Assembly: GCA_900109485.1 (NCBI GenBank)
Contig: FOAY01000009.1
Coordinates: 62,001-126,000, forward strand
Source: Kosakonia sacchari
GTDB lineage: Bacteria; Pseudomonadota; Gammaproteobacteria; Enterobacterales; Enterobacteriaceae
DNA length: 64,000 nt
Reading direction: 5' to 3'
Part shown: piece after piece, positions 48,308 to 58,340 of the stretch
Position numbering within the stretch: the stretch's first letter is position 1
How the letters are laid out: the number at the start of each line of letters is the position of its first letter
Program-made: the position numbers and the translations under genes
Notes under the pieces: model-generated
What the model was told of the DNA's origin: nothing
The model's database searches: none
The model's input: the letters and a program-made list of their open reading frames with translations, nothing else

Positions 48308-49591
48308 ATGGCTCTCAAGATACAACGCATCACACCTGCCAAAAAAATTGCCGTTCATCAGGTCGGTGAAGCTCTGCCACGCGCACATTATCAGCGCTGC
48401 CCGCAATGCGATACGCTTTTTGCGTTACCGGTTATGAAGTCGTACCAAAGTGCATTTTGCCCCTGCTGTGATGCGAAAGTCCGCGACGGTCGCGACTGGT
48501 CATTAACCCGCCTCGGCGCAATGGCCATCACGATGATCTTGCTGATGCCCTTTGCCTGGGGCGAACCGCTGCTGCATCTCTACTTACTCGGTGTGCGTAT
48601 CGATGCCAACCTGCTGCAGGGGATCTGGCAAATGACCATGCAAGGCTCGCCGCTCACCGCTGCCATGGTGCTTTTTTGCAGCGTTGGCGCGCCGCTGGTA
48701 CTGGTAACCGCCATCGCCTATTTATGGCTGGGCAACATTCTGGGAATGAACCTGCGCCCGGTGCTATTAATGCTGGAGAGGCTCAAAGAGTGGGTGATGC
48801 TGGATATCTATCTGGTCGGCGTCGGCGTCGCCTCCATCAAAGTGCAGGATTACGCCTTCCTGCAGCCAGGCATTGGGCTGTTTGCTTTTGGCTCTCTGGT
48901 CGTTCTCAGCATCATGACCTTAATCCATCTCAATGTGGAGCAACTCTGGGAGCGCTTCTACCCTCAACGGCCCGCAAAGCGGCCGGATCCGAAGCTGGAA
49001 GTGTGCCTGGGCTGCCATTTCACCGGTTTTCCTGATATCCGGGGGCGCTGCCCACGCTGCCACATTCCGCTCATCCATCGACGCAAGCAGAGCCTGCAAA
49101 AGTGCTGGGCGTCGCTGATTGCCTCTTTTATTTTGCTGTTCCCGGCCAACCTGCTGCCGATTTCAATAATTTACGTGAATGGTTCTCGTCAGGAGGATAC
49201 CATTCTCTCCGGCATTATTTCGCTCGCTCACAGCAATGTCGCGGTGGCCGGCGTGGTATTTATCGCCAGTATTCTGGTGCCGTTTACCAAGGTGATTGTG
49301 CTGTTTACACTGCTTGTCAGCATCCATTTTAAATTTGAACAGGGGTTACGCACTCGCATTCTGTTACTGCGCTTCGTGACGTGGATTGGGCGCTGGTCGA
49401 TGCTCGATCTGTTTGTCATTTCATTGATGATGTCACTGATTAATCGCGACCAGCTACTCGCTTTTACCATGGGACCAGCCGCGTTTTATTTCGGCGCGGC
49501 GGTAATTTTGACTATTCTTGCTGTGGAATGGCTGGACAGCCGCTTACTTTGGGATGCACATGAGTCAGGAAACCCCCGCTTCGCCGACTGA
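48308..49591 (+). CDS. letA: Intermembrane lipid transport protein LetA (PqiA-like, YebS)
   Basis: Inner-membrane partner of the LetB tunnel in lipid trafficking between inner and outer membranes. 427 aa with two PqiA domains, each headed by a zinc ribbon: CPQCDTLF...CPCCDAK (about 34-57) and CLGCHFTG...CPRCHIPL (about 233-255). Each ribbon is followed by about four membrane segments. letB begins 32 bp before its stop in another frame, indicating translational coupling. Confidence 0.94.
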   Translation: MALKIQRITPAKKIAVHQVGEALPRAHYQRCPQCDTLFALPVMKSYQSAFCPCCDAKVRDGRDWSLTRLGAMAITMILLMPFAWGEPLLHLYLLGVRIDANLLQGIWQMTMQGSPLTAAMVLFCSVGAPLVLVTAIAYLWLGNILGMNLRPVLLMLERLKEWVMLDIYLVGVGVASIKVQDYAFLQPGIGLFAFGSLVVLSIMTLIHLNVEQLWERFYPQRPAKRPDPKLEVCLGCHFTGFPDIRGRCPRCHIPLIHRRKQSLQKCWASLIASFILLFPANLLPISIIYVNGSRQEDTILSGIISLAHSNVAVAGVVFIASILVPFTKVIVLFTLLVSIHFKFEQGLRTRILLLRFVTWIGRWSMLDLFVISLMMSLINRDQLLAFTMGPAAFYFGAAVILTILAVEWLDSRLLWDAHESGNPRFAD

Positions 49592-52193
49592 AGCGCGAAT
49601 TAAAACGAAACGGCGCATTTCGCCGTTCTGGCTGTTACCGGTTATCGCGCTGTTGATTGCAGGCTGGCTTATCTGGAGCAGCTACGAAGATCGCGGCAAT
49701 ACCATCACCATCGATTTTATGTCAGCTGACGGCATCGTCGCCGGGCGCACGCCGGTGCGCTATCAGGGCGTCGAGGTCGGGACTGTCCAGGACATTCGTC
49801 TCAGCGACGATCTGAAAAAAATCGAAGTGCGCGCCAGTATCAAATCGAATATGAAGGATGCGCTGCGCAGCGAAACGCAGTTCTGGTTGGTCACGCCCAA
49901 AGCCTCACTGGCAGGGATTTCCGGCCTCGATGCGCTGGTCGGCGGCAACTATATCGGCATGATGCCAGGCAAGGGCGACCCGCAGGATCATTTCACCGCG
50001 CTGGATACGCAGCCGAAATACCGGCTGAACAATGGCGAGTTGATGATCCATCTGCATGCGCCGGATCTCGGGGCGCTGAACAGCGGTTCGCTGGTCTATT
50101 TCCGCAAAATCCCGGTCGGCCGCGTTTACGACTATTCGATCAACACCAATAAACAGGGCGTCACAATCGACGTGCTGATCGAGCGGCGCTTCACCAATCT
50201 GGTGAAAAAAGGCAGCCGCTTCTGGAATGTCTCCGGCGTGAAAGCCGATGTCGGCCTGAGTGGCGCGAAAGTGCAGCTTGAAAGCCTGGCGGCGCTGGTC
50301 AATGGCGCGATTGCTTTTGACTCTCCGGATGAATCACAGCCTGCGGTTCAGGATGATGAGTACGGCTTATATGAAGATTTAGCGCACAGCCAGCGCGGCG
50401 TACTGGTGAAGCTCGACCTGCCCGGTGGCCAGGGGCTGAAGGCCGGATCGACGCCGCTGATGTATCAGGGGCTGGAAGTGGGTCAGTTGACCAAAATCGA
50501 CCTCAATCCGGGAGGGACGGTCACTGGTGAAATGACCGTCGATCCGAGCGTTGTTAATTTGCTGCGCGACAATACGCGTATCGAAATGCGCAATCCCAAA
50601 ATTTCCCTCAGCGATACCAATCTCAGTTCGCTGCTGACCGGCAGTACGCTGGAGCTGATACCGGGCGAAGGCCAGCCGCGCAATCAATTTGTCGTGCTGC
50701 CAGCGGATAAGAACCTGTTGCAGGAGCCGGGAGTCATTACCCTGACGCTTACCGCGCCGGAAAGCTATGGCATCGATGCCGGACAACCGCTGGTGCTGCA
50801 TGGTGTCAAAGTCGGCCAGGTGCTGGAGCGTAAACTGACGAATCAGGGCGTAACCTTTGCCATCGCTATCGATCCGCAATATGGCGACCTGGTCCACGGC
50901 GACAGTAAATTCGTAGTGAACAGCCGCATCGATGTCAAAGTCGGGCTGGATGGCGTTGAGTTTCTCGCTGCCAGCGCCAACGAATGGGTGAACGGTGGCA
51001 TCCGCATTCTGCCCGGCGTGAAAGGCGAAATGAAAAAGAGCTATCCACTGTTTGCTAACCTCGATAAAGCGCTGGAAAACAGCCTCGGCGATCTGCCCAC
51101 CACGACCCTGACGCTGACGGCGGATACCCTGCCGGACATCCAGGCCGGATCGGTCGTTCTCTACCGCAAGTTTGAAGTGGGTGAAGTGATCACCGTGCGC
51201 CCGCGCGCCAATGCCTTTGATATCGATCTGCATATCAAACCGGAATATCGCGATTTGCTGACCAGCAACAGCGTCTTCTGGGCAGAGGGCGGTGCGAAAG
51301 TGCAGCTTAACGGCAGCGGGTTGACGGTTCAGGCTTCGCCCCTTTCACGCGCCATCAAAGGCGCCATCAGCTTTGACAACCTGAGCGGCGCGAACCGGGA
51401 ACTGAAAAAGGGCGAGAAGCGCCAGCTTTACGCCTCAGAAACCGCGGCCCGCGCCGTCGGCGGGCAAATCACGTTGCATGCGTATGATGCCGGGAAACTC
51501 GCGGCGGGTATGCCGATCCGTTATCTGGGCATCGATATCGGCCAGGTCCAGGAGCTGCACCTGATCACCGATAAAAACGAAGTGCAGGCCAGCGCAGTAC
51601 TCTATCCGGAATATGTACGCAACTTTGCGCGCAACGGCTCGCGTTTCTCGGTGATCACGCCACAAATATCGGCGGCGGGCGTCGAACATCTGGATACGTT
51701 GTTGCAGCCTTATATCAACGTCGAACCGGGCCGGGGCGATATGCGCCGCGACTTTGAAATTTCAGAAGCGACGATCACCGACTCCCGCTATCTCGATGGG
51801 CTGAACATTATCGTTGAAGCGCCGGAAGTAGGCTCAATGAATATCGGCACGCCGGTGCTGTTCCGCGGAATCGAGGTAGGTACGGTGACCGGAATGACGC
51901 TGGGCACCTTGTCGGATCGCGTCATGGTGGCCATGCGCATCAGCAAAAACTATCAGCATCTGGTGCGTAACAACACGGTATTCTGGCTGGCTTCCGGTTA
52001 TACGCTGGATTTCGGCCTGGTCGGTGGCGTCGTCAAAACCGGGACATTCAATCAGTTCATTCGCGGCGGTATTGCTTTCGCCACGCCGCCGGAAACGCCG
52101 CTGGCGCCGAAAGCGCAGCCGGGTAAACACTTCCTGCTGCTGGAAAGTGAACCGAAAGAGTGGCGCGAATGGGGCACCGCCCTTCCCCGCTAA
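49560..52193 (+). CDS. letB: Intermembrane lipid transport tunnel protein LetB (seven MCE domains, YebT)
   Basis: Forms a stacked hexameric tunnel across the periplasm for lipid transport. One N-terminal membrane helix ([20 protein letters not shown]) anchors seven consecutive MCE domains; repeated [72 protein letters not shown] and [12 protein letters not shown] elements mark them in order. ATG 49560 ([14 protein letters not shown]) gives 877 aa, equal to E. coli; the frame is open 14 codons upstream inside letA. Confidence 0.95.
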   Translation: MSQETPASPTEARIKTKRRISPFWLLPVIALLIAGWLIWSSYEDRGNTITIDFMSADGIVAGRTPVRYQGVEVGTVQDIRLSDDLKKIEVRASIKSNMKDALRSETQFWLVTPKASLAGISGLDALVGGNYIGMMPGKGDPQDHFTALDTQPKYRLNNGELMIHLHAPDLGALNSGSLVYFRKIPVGRVYDYSINTNKQGVTIDVLIERRFTNLVKKGSRFWNVSGVKADVGLSGAKVQLESLAALVNGAIAFDSPDESQPAVQDDEYGLYEDLAHSQRGVLVKLDLPGGQGLKAGSTPLMYQGLEVGQLTKIDLNPGGTVTGEMTVDPSVVNLLRDNTRIEMRNPKISLSDTNLSSLLTGSTLELIPGEGQPRNQFVVLPADKNLLQEPGVITLTLTAPESYGIDAGQPLVLHGVKVGQVLERKLTNQGVTFAIAIDPQYGDLVHGDSKFVVNSRIDVKVGLDGVEFLAASANEWVNGGIRILPGVKGEMKKSYPLFANLDKALENSLGDLPTTTLTLTADTLPDIQAGSVVLYRKFEVGEVITVRPRANAFDIDLHIKPEYRDLLTSNSVFWAEGGAKVQLNGSGLTVQASPLSRAIKGAISFDNLSGANRELKKGEKRQLYASETAARAVGGQITLHAYDAGKLAAGMPIRYLGIDIGQVQELHLITDKNEVQASAVLYPEYVRNFARNGSRFSVITPQISAAGVEHLDTLLQPYINVEPGRGDMRRDFEISEATITDSRYLDGLNIIVEAPEVGSMNIGTPVLFRGIEVGTVTGMTLGTLSDRVMVAMRISKNYQHLVRNNTVFWLASGYTLDFGLVGGVVKTGTFNQFIRGGIAFATPPETPLAPKAQPGKHFLLLESEPKEWREWGTALPR

Positions 52194-52201
52194 CCCTGCC
52201 T

Positions 52202-52230
52202 GCTCCGGCGTTTTTGCGCCGGAGCCTTTA
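52202..52230 (+). terminator. Terminator-like hairpin after letB
   Basis: GCTCCGGCG and CGCCGGAGC form a 9-bp stem with a 6-base loop, followed by CTTTAT. The short T run suggests partial termination before rsmF. Confidence 0.7.
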
Positions 52231-52271
52231 TGCTACACTGCGCGCCTGTTTTTCTCCTTGTGGTGCGCCCC

Positions 52272-53711
52272 GTGGCTCAAAACGCTGTCTACCTTCCTGA
52301 CGAATTCCTCGCGCAAATGCGCCTGGCAATGCCAGAACATCTCTCTTTCGATGAGTTCATCGCTGCCTGCCAGCGCCCGCTGCGCCGCAGCATTCGCGTT
52401 AACACGCTGAAAATCTCGGTCGCCGATTTTCTCACCCTTGTCGCCCCTTATGGCTGGCAACTGACGCCGGTACCGTGGTGCGAGGAAGGGTTCTGGATCG
52501 AGCGCGATGATGAAGAGGCGCTGCCGCTGGGCAGTACCGCTGAGCACCTGAGCGGGATGTTTTATATTCAGGAAGCCAGCTCAATGTTGCCGGTTGCCGC
52601 GCTGTTTGCCGATGGCGAAATGCCGCAGCGCGTGATGGATGTAGCCGCCGCGCCTGGCTCCAAAACCACGCAGATCGCCGCGCGGATGAATAATTCCGGT
52701 GCCATCCTGGCCAACGAATTTTCCGCCAGCCGCGTCAAAGTGTTGCATGCCAATATCAGCCGCAACGGCATCCGCAATGTGGCCCTGACCCACTTTGATG
52801 GCCGCGTATTCGGCCCGGCGCTGCCGGAGATGTTCGACGCTATTCTGCTTGATGCGCCCTGCTCCGGCGAAGGTGTGGTGCGTAAAGATGCGGATGCGCT
52901 GAAAAACTGGTCCATCGCCAGCAATCTGGACATTGCGGCCACGCAGCGTGAACTGATCGACAGCGCTTTTCACGCGCTGCGCCCCGGCGGCACGCTGATC
53001 TATTCCACCTGCACGCTCAACCGCGACGAAAATGAAGCCATCTGCCACTGGTTGCGGGAGCAGTACCCGGACGCCGTCGAATTTCTGCCGCTGGATGGAC
53101 TGTTTGCCGGTGCCGCTCGCGCTTTAACCGCGGAAGGTTTCCTGCACGTATTCCCGCAAATTTACGACTGCGAAGGCTTTTTTGTCGCCCGTCTGCGTAA
53201 AACAGCGGCGGTAGAACCTTTGCCTGCGCCGACGTACAAAGTGGGTAATTTCCCCTTCACGCCGCTGAAAGCAAAAGAGGCGGCGCAGGTCGCAACGGCC
53301 GCCGCTGCCGTCGGCTTACGCTGGGACGAAAACCTGCGCCTGTGGCAGCGCGATAAAGAGCTGTGGCTGTTTCCGACCGACATTGAGCCGTTAATCGGCA
53401 AAGTCCGCTTCTCGCGCATTGGCCTGCGTCTGGCAGAAACGCACAACAAAGGGTATCGCTGGCAGCACGAAGCGGTGATTGCGCTGGCGGGCCAGGATAA
53501 CCCGCTGGCGTTTTCGCTGACGCTGGCCGAGGCGGAAGAGTGGTATCGCGGGCGCGATATTTACCCGCAAACCCTGCCCGCGCGTGACGATGTGATTGTC
53601 ACTTTCCAGGGGCAACCGCTGGGTCTGGCGAAAAAAGTGGGATCGCGGCTGAAGAACAGTTATCCGCGTGAACTGGTGCGTGATGGCCGATTGTTTGCCA
53701 GCAATGCGTGA
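52272..53711 (+). CDS. rsmF: 16S rRNA (cytosine-1407-C5)-methyltransferase RsmF
   Basis: Methylates C1407 of 16S rRNA. NOL1/NOP2/Sun-family core: SAM motif [19 protein letters not shown] (about 120), motif [15 protein letters not shown] and motif [15 protein letters not shown], containing the two functional cysteines. A C-terminal PUA-like/RNA-binding extension completes 479 aa, as in E. coli. I chose GTG 52272 ([12 protein letters not shown]) over the upstream ATG at 52230, which lies in the letB terminator. The Shine-Dalgarno is weak. Confidence 0.94.
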   Translation: MAQNAVYLPDEFLAQMRLAMPEHLSFDEFIAACQRPLRRSIRVNTLKISVADFLTLVAPYGWQLTPVPWCEEGFWIERDDEEALPLGSTAEHLSGMFYIQEASSMLPVAALFADGEMPQRVMDVAAAPGSKTTQIAARMNNSGAILANEFSASRVKVLHANISRNGIRNVALTHFDGRVFGPALPEMFDAILLDAPCSGEGVVRKDADALKNWSIASNLDIAATQRELIDSAFHALRPGGTLIYSTCTLNRDENEAICHWLREQYPDAVEFLPLDGLFAGAARALTAEGFLHVFPQIYDCEGFFVARLRKTAAVEPLPAPTYKVGNFPFTPLKAKEAAQVATAAAAVGLRWDENLRLWQRDKELWLFPTDIEPLIGKVRFSRIGLRLAETHNKGYRWQHEAVIALAGQDNPLAFSLTLAEAEEWYRGRDIYPQTLPARDDVIVTFQGQPLGLAKKVGSRLKNSYPRELVRDGRLFASNA

Positions 53712-53785
53712 CGGTACACAAAAAAATCGCACCTTCTGACTGGCATCTTTCTCCGTGTTGTACCAGGCTCAAATTTGGGCGACCA

Positions 53786-53802
53786 CACTGGTCGTACCAC
53801 AT
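53786..53802. promoter_or_regulatory. FadR-like operator upstream of yebV
   Basis: CACTGGTCGTACCACAT contains TGGTCGTACCA, a palindromic FadR core identical (in reverse complement) to the recalled E. coli fadB operator core. It overlaps a short hairpin CGACCA-CAC-TGGTCG and lies 25-40 bp upstream of the yebV start. No role for FadR at yebV is known to me. Confidence 0.4.
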
Positions 53803-53825
53803 TTCAACGTTCAACGGAGAGCATT

Positions 53826-54065
53826 ATGACGAAAACCAGCGTGCGCATTGGCGCATTCGAAATCGATGATGCCGAGTTGCAGGGAGAGAACCAGGGGGAG
53901 CGAACGTTACATATCCCCTGTAGTTCCGATCCGGATTTATGCATGCAACTTGATGCCTGGGACGCGGACACCAGCATTCCCGCGCTCCTTAACGGCGAAC
54001 ATTCGGTCCTTTATCGCGAGCATTACGATCAACAATCTGACACCTGGGTTATGCGCCTTGCCTGA
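53826..54065 (+). CDS. yebV: YebV family protein
   Basis: 79-residue cytosolic protein of unknown function: TKTSVRIGAFEIDDAELQGE, then a Cys-containing IPCSSDPDLCMQLDAWDADTSIPALLNGEHSVLYR that is strongly conserved. ATG 53826 follows ACGGAGAGC; the frame is open 17 codons upstream without support. In E. coli YebV is coexpressed with stress genes. Followed by a terminator and then yebW. Confidence 0.93.
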   Translation: MTKTSVRIGAFEIDDAELQGENQGERTLHIPCSSDPDLCMQLDAWDADTSIPALLNGEHSVLYREHYDQQSDTWVMRLA

Positions 54066-54073
54066 TCCAATGG

Positions 54074-54099
54074 AAACCCGTCCGTAAGACGGGTTATTT
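54074..54099 (+). terminator. Terminator after yebV
   Basis: AACCCGTC and GACGGGTT form an 8-bp stem with loop CGTAA, followed by ATTTA. Confidence 0.75.
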
Positions 54100-54171
54100 A
54101 CCTGCCTGATTTCCCCTGCCTGAATTCATCCCCTACACTTATCGTTACGTTGTACGGAACTGAGGGATGGA

Positions 54172-54363
54172 ATGTTCGCGCTGGTCTTATTCGTTTGCTA
54201 CCTGGACGGAGGGTGTGACGACATCGTAGTCGATGTGTTTAATACGGAGCAGCAGTGCCTTGTTGCCATGGACAATCAACGCATACGCTATGGCGGCTGT
54301 TTTCCCGTCGAAGAGTTTATTGATGGTTTCTGGCACCCGGCCAATGAATTCAGCGATTTTTAG
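54172..54363 (+). CDS. yebW: YebW family protein (DUF1482)
   Basis: 63-residue protein with four cysteines (FVCYLDGGCDD, QQCLVAM, YGGCFPVEEF) and a conserved aromatic C-terminus FIDGFWHPANEF. The N-terminal MFALVLFVCYLDGG is hydrophobic and may act as a weak signal or anchor. Function unknown. ATG 54172 follows GAGGGATGGA. Its stop directly abuts the stop of convergent pphA. Confidence 0.92.
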   Translation: MFALVLFVCYLDGGCDDIVVDVFNTEQQCLVAMDNQRIRYGGCFPVEEFIDGFWHPANEFSDF

Positions 54364-55008
54364 CTACTGCAACTGCACCAGCGTTAACTCACCGCCAAAG
54401 ACAGCACCCGTGTCGATGTAGTGCTGGTTTTGCCTGTCAACGCGCGCTTTCAGCGGCGTATGACCAAACCAGAAATGATCGGCTCCCGCAATTCGCTGCC
54501 CTTTGCCTGCCAGCCACTGGTTGAGCCTGTCGCGTCGCCACAGCACCGATTCGCCGTCCACGGCCTGTTCCCATTGGTACTCTTCAGCCGGGTAATCCGC
54601 ATGCGCGATGACATTCACCGCGCCGCCGCAGCGTAGCTCCAGAATATAAGGCAATTCCGCGCAGGTGCGCAGCGCGGCCAGCGCTTCTTGCTGTTCCGCC
54701 TCGCTGAGGGCGCTAAACCAGCTACCGCCATTGAGTTGCCACATCGCCATATCGCCAAAACGCAGGGCATCAATCGCCATCTGCTCATGATTACCGCGCA
54801 CGGTCTTAAACCACTGTTTTTTGAGCAGCGCCAGGCAGCGCAGGCTATCCGGCCCGCGATCGATTAAATCCCCCACGCACACCAGCAGATCCTGGTATGG
54901 ATCAAACTGGCGCGCGCGCAGCGCCTGCATTAAACGCTGGTGGCAACCGTGCAGATCGCCGACCAGCCAGATATGCCGCCAGCGCTCTCCATCAAGACGT
55001 TGATACAT
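54364..55008 (-). CDS. pphA: Serine/threonine protein phosphatase PphA
   Basis: PPP-family metallophosphatase; E. coli PphA (PrpA) is linked to misfolded-protein signalling through CpxR. The PPP metal motifs are all present: VGDLHGCHQRL, VGDLIDRGPDS, VRGNHEQMAIDAL, IAHADYP and FGHTPLKARV. ATG 55008 (MYQRLDGERWRHIWL) follows AGGGGGGAA and gives 214 aa (218 in E. coli); the frame extends 20 codons upstream. This is the last gene with E. coli-like synteny in the window. Confidence 0.94.
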   Translation of the reverse strand: MYQRLDGERWRHIWLVGDLHGCHQRLMQALRARQFDPYQDLLVCVGDLIDRGPDSLRCLALLKKQWFKTVRGNHEQMAIDALRFGDMAMWQLNGGSWFSALSEAEQQEALAALRTCAELPYILELRCGGAVNVIAHADYPAEEYQWEQAVDGESVLWRRDRLNQWLAGKGQRIAGADHFWFGHTPLKARVDRQNQHYIDTGAVFGGELTLVQLQ

Positions 55009-55139
55009 AATTCCCCCCCTTTTATGAGTATAGGAAAATCCTTGACAGATGGAATAATAATCACACAAAGCCTGTTAATTAAATAAAGGTTAAATGAAAG
55101 AGAAATAAAACAAAGGCGCCTATTAATTTGTATTTTCCA

Positions 55140-55173
55140 GGCCTCTAAAATATCAATACATTATTTAGAGGCC
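55140..55173 (+). promoter_or_regulatory. Perfect hairpin masking the Shine-Dalgarno of the VirK-like gene
   Basis: GGCCTCTAAA (55140-55149) and TTTAGAGGCC (55164-55173) form a 10-bp stem with a 14-base AT-rich loop. The right arm contains AGAGG (55167-55171), the only plausible ribosome-binding site for the GTG at 55181. No T run follows, so it is not a terminator. Candidate translational control element or, as DNA, a dyad operator. Confidence 0.6.
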
Positions 55174-55180
55174 ACTCACC

Positions 55181-56128
55181 GTGTCGAATATTAGTCAATC
55201 AACAATACTTAAACCAAATAATAATTCACACATTATTGGCGATCTGGTGAGTGGCCGCCTTGTGCCCGGCCCGATCTGGAAAAAGCGCGAGTATCGCCTT
55301 AAGTTTCTGCTGCGTTCGCTGCTGTTCTGGTCGGCCACCAACCGCATGCTTAATGCGCTTTCCCGCCGCCCGGATTTCGATCGGCTGCTGGCGACGCAAA
55401 TCACACTGCCGAGTAAATCGCACCGTCAGTATCTGACGCGCGGTTTACATGCCGCGCAGCGTGCCGATGCCATTATCAACCACTACCACTGGCTTGATAA
55501 CAACGTATCACCGCGACTGGCCGCCGCCCTCAGCGCGACAGAACCCACACAGATTATTGATTTTACAGGGAAAGATGATGCGCATTTCACGGTATATGCT
55601 TCTAACGCCAGCAAAGCGGAGCGCGAAGGGGAAAGCACACTCTGGTTGTGCGATGGCGACAATACGTTACTGGCCAGCGCGACGTTCAGCGTTATCAGCG
55701 AAAAAGGGCAGCAAATTCTGGTCATTGGCGGTCTGCAAGGCCCGCGCAAAGAGGTCAGCCATGAGGTGATTAAACTGGCGACCCGCGCCTGCCACGGCGT
55801 ATTCCCGAAAAAAATCGCCCTTGAAGTACTGAGCCAGCTCGCCACGCTGACCGGCGTTTCGGCAATTTATGGCGTAAGCGATAACGGACATGTCTTTCGC
55901 GCGCTGCGTTATCGTCTGAGCAAAGGACGACATTTCCATGCCAGCTATGATGAATTTTGGGCGTCGATTGAAGGGGTAAAAGATAATGCCTGGCGCTGGC
56001 GTTTACCGCTGAGTTTTTCACGTAAGTCGCTGGAAAGTATCGCCAGTAAAAAACGCGCGGAATATCGCCGTCGTTTTGAGTTACTGGATGATGTGACAGA
56101 AAAAATGCATGCGCTGATGCTGAAATAA
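55181..56128 (+). CDS. VirK/YbjX family protein (DUF535)
   Basis: 315 residues, family DUF535. Members (Shigella VirK, Salmonella VirK/YbjX) relate to virulence-factor surface display, membrane remodelling and antimicrobial-peptide resistance, often under PhoP. Recognised by LPSKSHRQYLTRGLHAAQRADAI-type N-terminal region, HFTVYASNASKAEREGESTLWL, LVIGGLQGPRK and ISYDEFWASIEG-like HASYDEFWASIEGVKD. No signal peptide or clear membrane helix is evident. Initiated at GTG 55181. Not part of the E. coli backbone at this position. Assignment to family is fairly secure; function is inference. Confidence 0.85.
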   Translation: MSNISQSTILKPNNNSHIIGDLVSGRLVPGPIWKKREYRLKFLLRSLLFWSATNRMLNALSRRPDFDRLLATQITLPSKSHRQYLTRGLHAAQRADAIINHYHWLDNNVSPRLAAALSATEPTQIIDFTGKDDAHFTVYASNASKAEREGESTLWLCDGDNTLLASATFSVISEKGQQILVIGGLQGPRKEVSHEVIKLATRACHGVFPKKIALEVLSQLATLTGVSAIYGVSDNGHVFRALRYRLSKGRHFHASYDEFWASIEGVKDNAWRWRLPLSFSRKSLESIASKKRAEYRRRFELLDDVTEKMHALMLK

Positions 56129-56170
56129 ATATAAACGGGCGATAATTTACCCTACCCGTTTATATTTTTT
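56128..56170 (+). terminator. Terminator after the VirK-like gene
   Basis: AATATAAACGGG and CCCGTTTATATT form a perfect 12-bp stem with a 15-base loop, followed by T4-5. Confidence 0.85.
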
Positions 56171-56214
56171 ACAACAAAAATATTATTGCCGAATAATAAT
56201 TCCGCAAGACGCAA

Positions 56215-57246
56215 TCACCCGATTGTCTTATTTTCCATGGTGATAATTATCTTGCCTGACGGACCACGCTCCAGATGCGCCAGCGCCGCTGGCAGTGCTT
56301 CCAGCGGATAAAGCTGGTCTATCACCGGTGCAAATCCCTGTTGGTCGACGGCAGCGCAGAGATCTTCAAGCGCCCGCCGGTGGCCGGTGCCAATGCCATA
56401 AATATGCAGATCTTTAAACAGCAACGGTTCCAGAGGCGAAGAAACCTCGAAACCCGCCAGCGCACCAATCAGATAAATTTTTCCGCCCACCGCCGCCATT
56501 GCGGCGGACTGACCCAGATGGCTGCCGCCGACAAGCTCCAGCACGTGATCCACCCCACGATCGGCGGTTAATGCCAGTACCGTTGCCACAGCATCCTGCT
56601 GGCGATCGATCACCTCATCCGCGCCCCACTGTTTCGCCTGTTCACATTTGCTGCTTCGGGTCACCAGCAAGGTGCGTGCCCCTTTCATGCGGGCAATCTG
56701 CAGTGCGGCGAGCGCCACGCCGCCGGTTCCCTCGATCAGCACCGTTTCACCACGCTGAATATTGCCGCGTTAGACCAGCGCGAACCAGGCGGTGAGCGTG
56801 GCGCAAGGTAACGTGCTGGCTTGTACATGATCGAGAGAAGCCGGTTTGCGTACCAGCCAGTTCTCTTTCATCACCACATACTCCGCCAGCACGCCAGGAT
56901 AAAATCCGCCCAGTGTCCGGTAAGCCATTTCACGTGCGTTACCCGGCCGCGGCCCATCCTGCCACTCCGGCGTAAAGACAGAAATCACCTCATCGCCAGG
57001 CACAAAGCGGGTCACATTCGCGCCGGTTGCCACCACACAACCGGAAAGATCGGAACCGGGTGTAAAGGGAAAACGCAGAGGTAAACCGCGCCCATTTTCA
57101 ATGATCATCAGGTCCCGATGATTGAGGGCTACCGCCATCACTTTTACCAGTACTTCATCCGCTGCAGGCTGTGGCCGGGCAACATGATTCAGCGCTAACG
57201 CATCACGCCCTGTCTGATTCATTTCCCAGCGTTTCATGGTCTGCAT
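56215..57246 (-). pseudogene. Medium-chain NAD(P)-dependent alcohol dehydrogenase, interrupted by an in-frame TAA
   Basis: The frame encodes a complete zinc-independent MDR oxidoreductase: GroES-like domain (VALNHRDLMIIENGRG, PGSDLSGCVVATG) then Rossmann domain (LIEGTGGVALAALQIARMKGA, LELVGGSHLGQSAA). It is split by a TAA at 56770-56772, immediately after CATLTAWFALV; the next codons RGNIQRGET continue the family sequence in the same frame. Relatives have Glu at this position, so GAA to TAA fits. Upstream part 158 residues, downstream part about 184. Without readthrough or restart no active enzyme is expected. ATG 57246 follows GAGGAAAAG. Divergent from a LysR gene. Confidence 0.85.
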
Positions 57247-57350
57247 CACTTCTTTTCCTCGGTTATTAATCTGTTTTGCATTCTGACAGCGCCGGGATTG
57301 CGAATTAATACCTTATAATCCGCATGAACTGGTGAATGAGGAGCAACAAT

Positions 57351-58262
57351 GTGAAAGGAACCGAATACACGGAACTGGTCGCTTTTCTGGCGGTCGCCGA
57401 GGAAAAAAACTTCCGCCGCGCCGCCGGGAGACTCGGGCTATCCCCGTCCGCGGTGAGCCATACCATTCGCGCGCTTGAAACCCGGCTACAGGTTCGCCTG
57501 TTCAATCGCACCACGCGCAGCGTTTCACCGACGCAAGCCGGGCTGGATTTTATTGCCCGACTCTCTGCGCCGATGCAGGCGCTGGAGAGCGCCGTTGAGG
57601 CCGTCAGCGAAACGGGCCCGGCGCTGCGGGGCAAGCTGCGCATCAATCTGTCACGTCTGGCCGTGCAGCGCGCCATTCTGCCGAAGCTGCAACGGTTCAT
57701 GTCGCTTTATCCCGGCATCCAACTTGATTTGGTCATTGATGATCATCTTGAAGATGTGGTGGCCGCCGGGTTTGATGCCGGGGTCCGCACCGGAGACCGC
57801 GTGCCAAAAGACATGATTGCAGTGCGCATGACCGACGATCTGCAAATGGTAATTGTCGCCGCGCCTTCCTGTTTCAGCGAGCAGCCTCCTCCCACGCGGC
57901 CTGAAGCCCTCAGCCAGTATCGCCTGATTAATTATCGCTGGAGCGAGAATGGCGCGCAGTATCGCTGGAAACTGCAACGCGGTAATGAAAAGGTCGAGGT
58001 TGCCGTCGATGCCGCATTAACCGTCAACGATATCAATGTGCAGCTGGCTGCCGCTGAATCAGGCGTCGGGCTGGCACTCCTGGAACAGCAGCAAGTCCAT
58101 GCCGCCATCGAAGCAGGAACGCTGATTCACGTTCTGCCGCAGTGGCATAAACATGAAGAGGGGTTCTTTCTTTACTATCCGCGCAACGCTTTTATGGCAC
58201 CGGCAATGCGCTTACTGATCGATTTTTTCCGCCTGGATATCGGCTCACGGCCGCGCGGCTGA
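57351..58262 (+). CDS. LysR-family transcriptional regulator
   Basis: About 303 residues. N-terminal helix-turn-helix (VAEEKNFRRAAGRLGLSPSAVSHTIRALETRLQVRLFNRTTRSV) and a C-terminal periplasmic-binding-protein-like effector domain (LDLVIDDHLEDVVAAGFDAGVRTGD, AESGVGLALLEQQQV). It resembles LysR members that control oxidoreductases. GTG 57351 follows GAGGAG by 7 bp; an ATG at 57336 overlaps that Shine-Dalgarno. It is divergent from the broken dehydrogenase gene, its likely target. Followed by a CGGGAGC/GCTCCCG hairpin without T run. Confidence 0.88.
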   Translation: MKGTEYTELVAFLAVAEEKNFRRAAGRLGLSPSAVSHTIRALETRLQVRLFNRTTRSVSPTQAGLDFIARLSAPMQALESAVEAVSETGPALRGKLRINLSRLAVQRAILPKLQRFMSLYPGIQLDLVIDDHLEDVVAAGFDAGVRTGDRVPKDMIAVRMTDDLQMVIVAAPSCFSEQPPPTRPEALSQYRLINYRWSENGAQYRWKLQRGNEKVEVAVDAALTVNDINVQLAAAESGVGLALLEQQQVHAAIEAGTLIHVLPQWHKHEEGFFLYYPRNAFMAPAMRLLIDFFRLDIGSRPRG

Positions 58263-58340
58263 ACGGGAGCGGCAAAGCTCCCGCCTGGCACGTGCGGGCT
58301 TTCAGCTATCGGCCAGATTTTCCCTGATAGCCTGAAAAGG

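Noticed and set aside
52230-52271. ATG start for rsmF at 52230
   Set aside because: Lies inside the letB terminator hairpin and adds 14 residues absent from the family; GTG 52272 gives the usual 479 aa.
54364-55180. Search for the sRNA SdsR/RyeA upstream of pphA
   Set aside because: These RNAs neighbour pphA in E. coli, but no matching sequence or terminator was found here; synteny breaks at this point.
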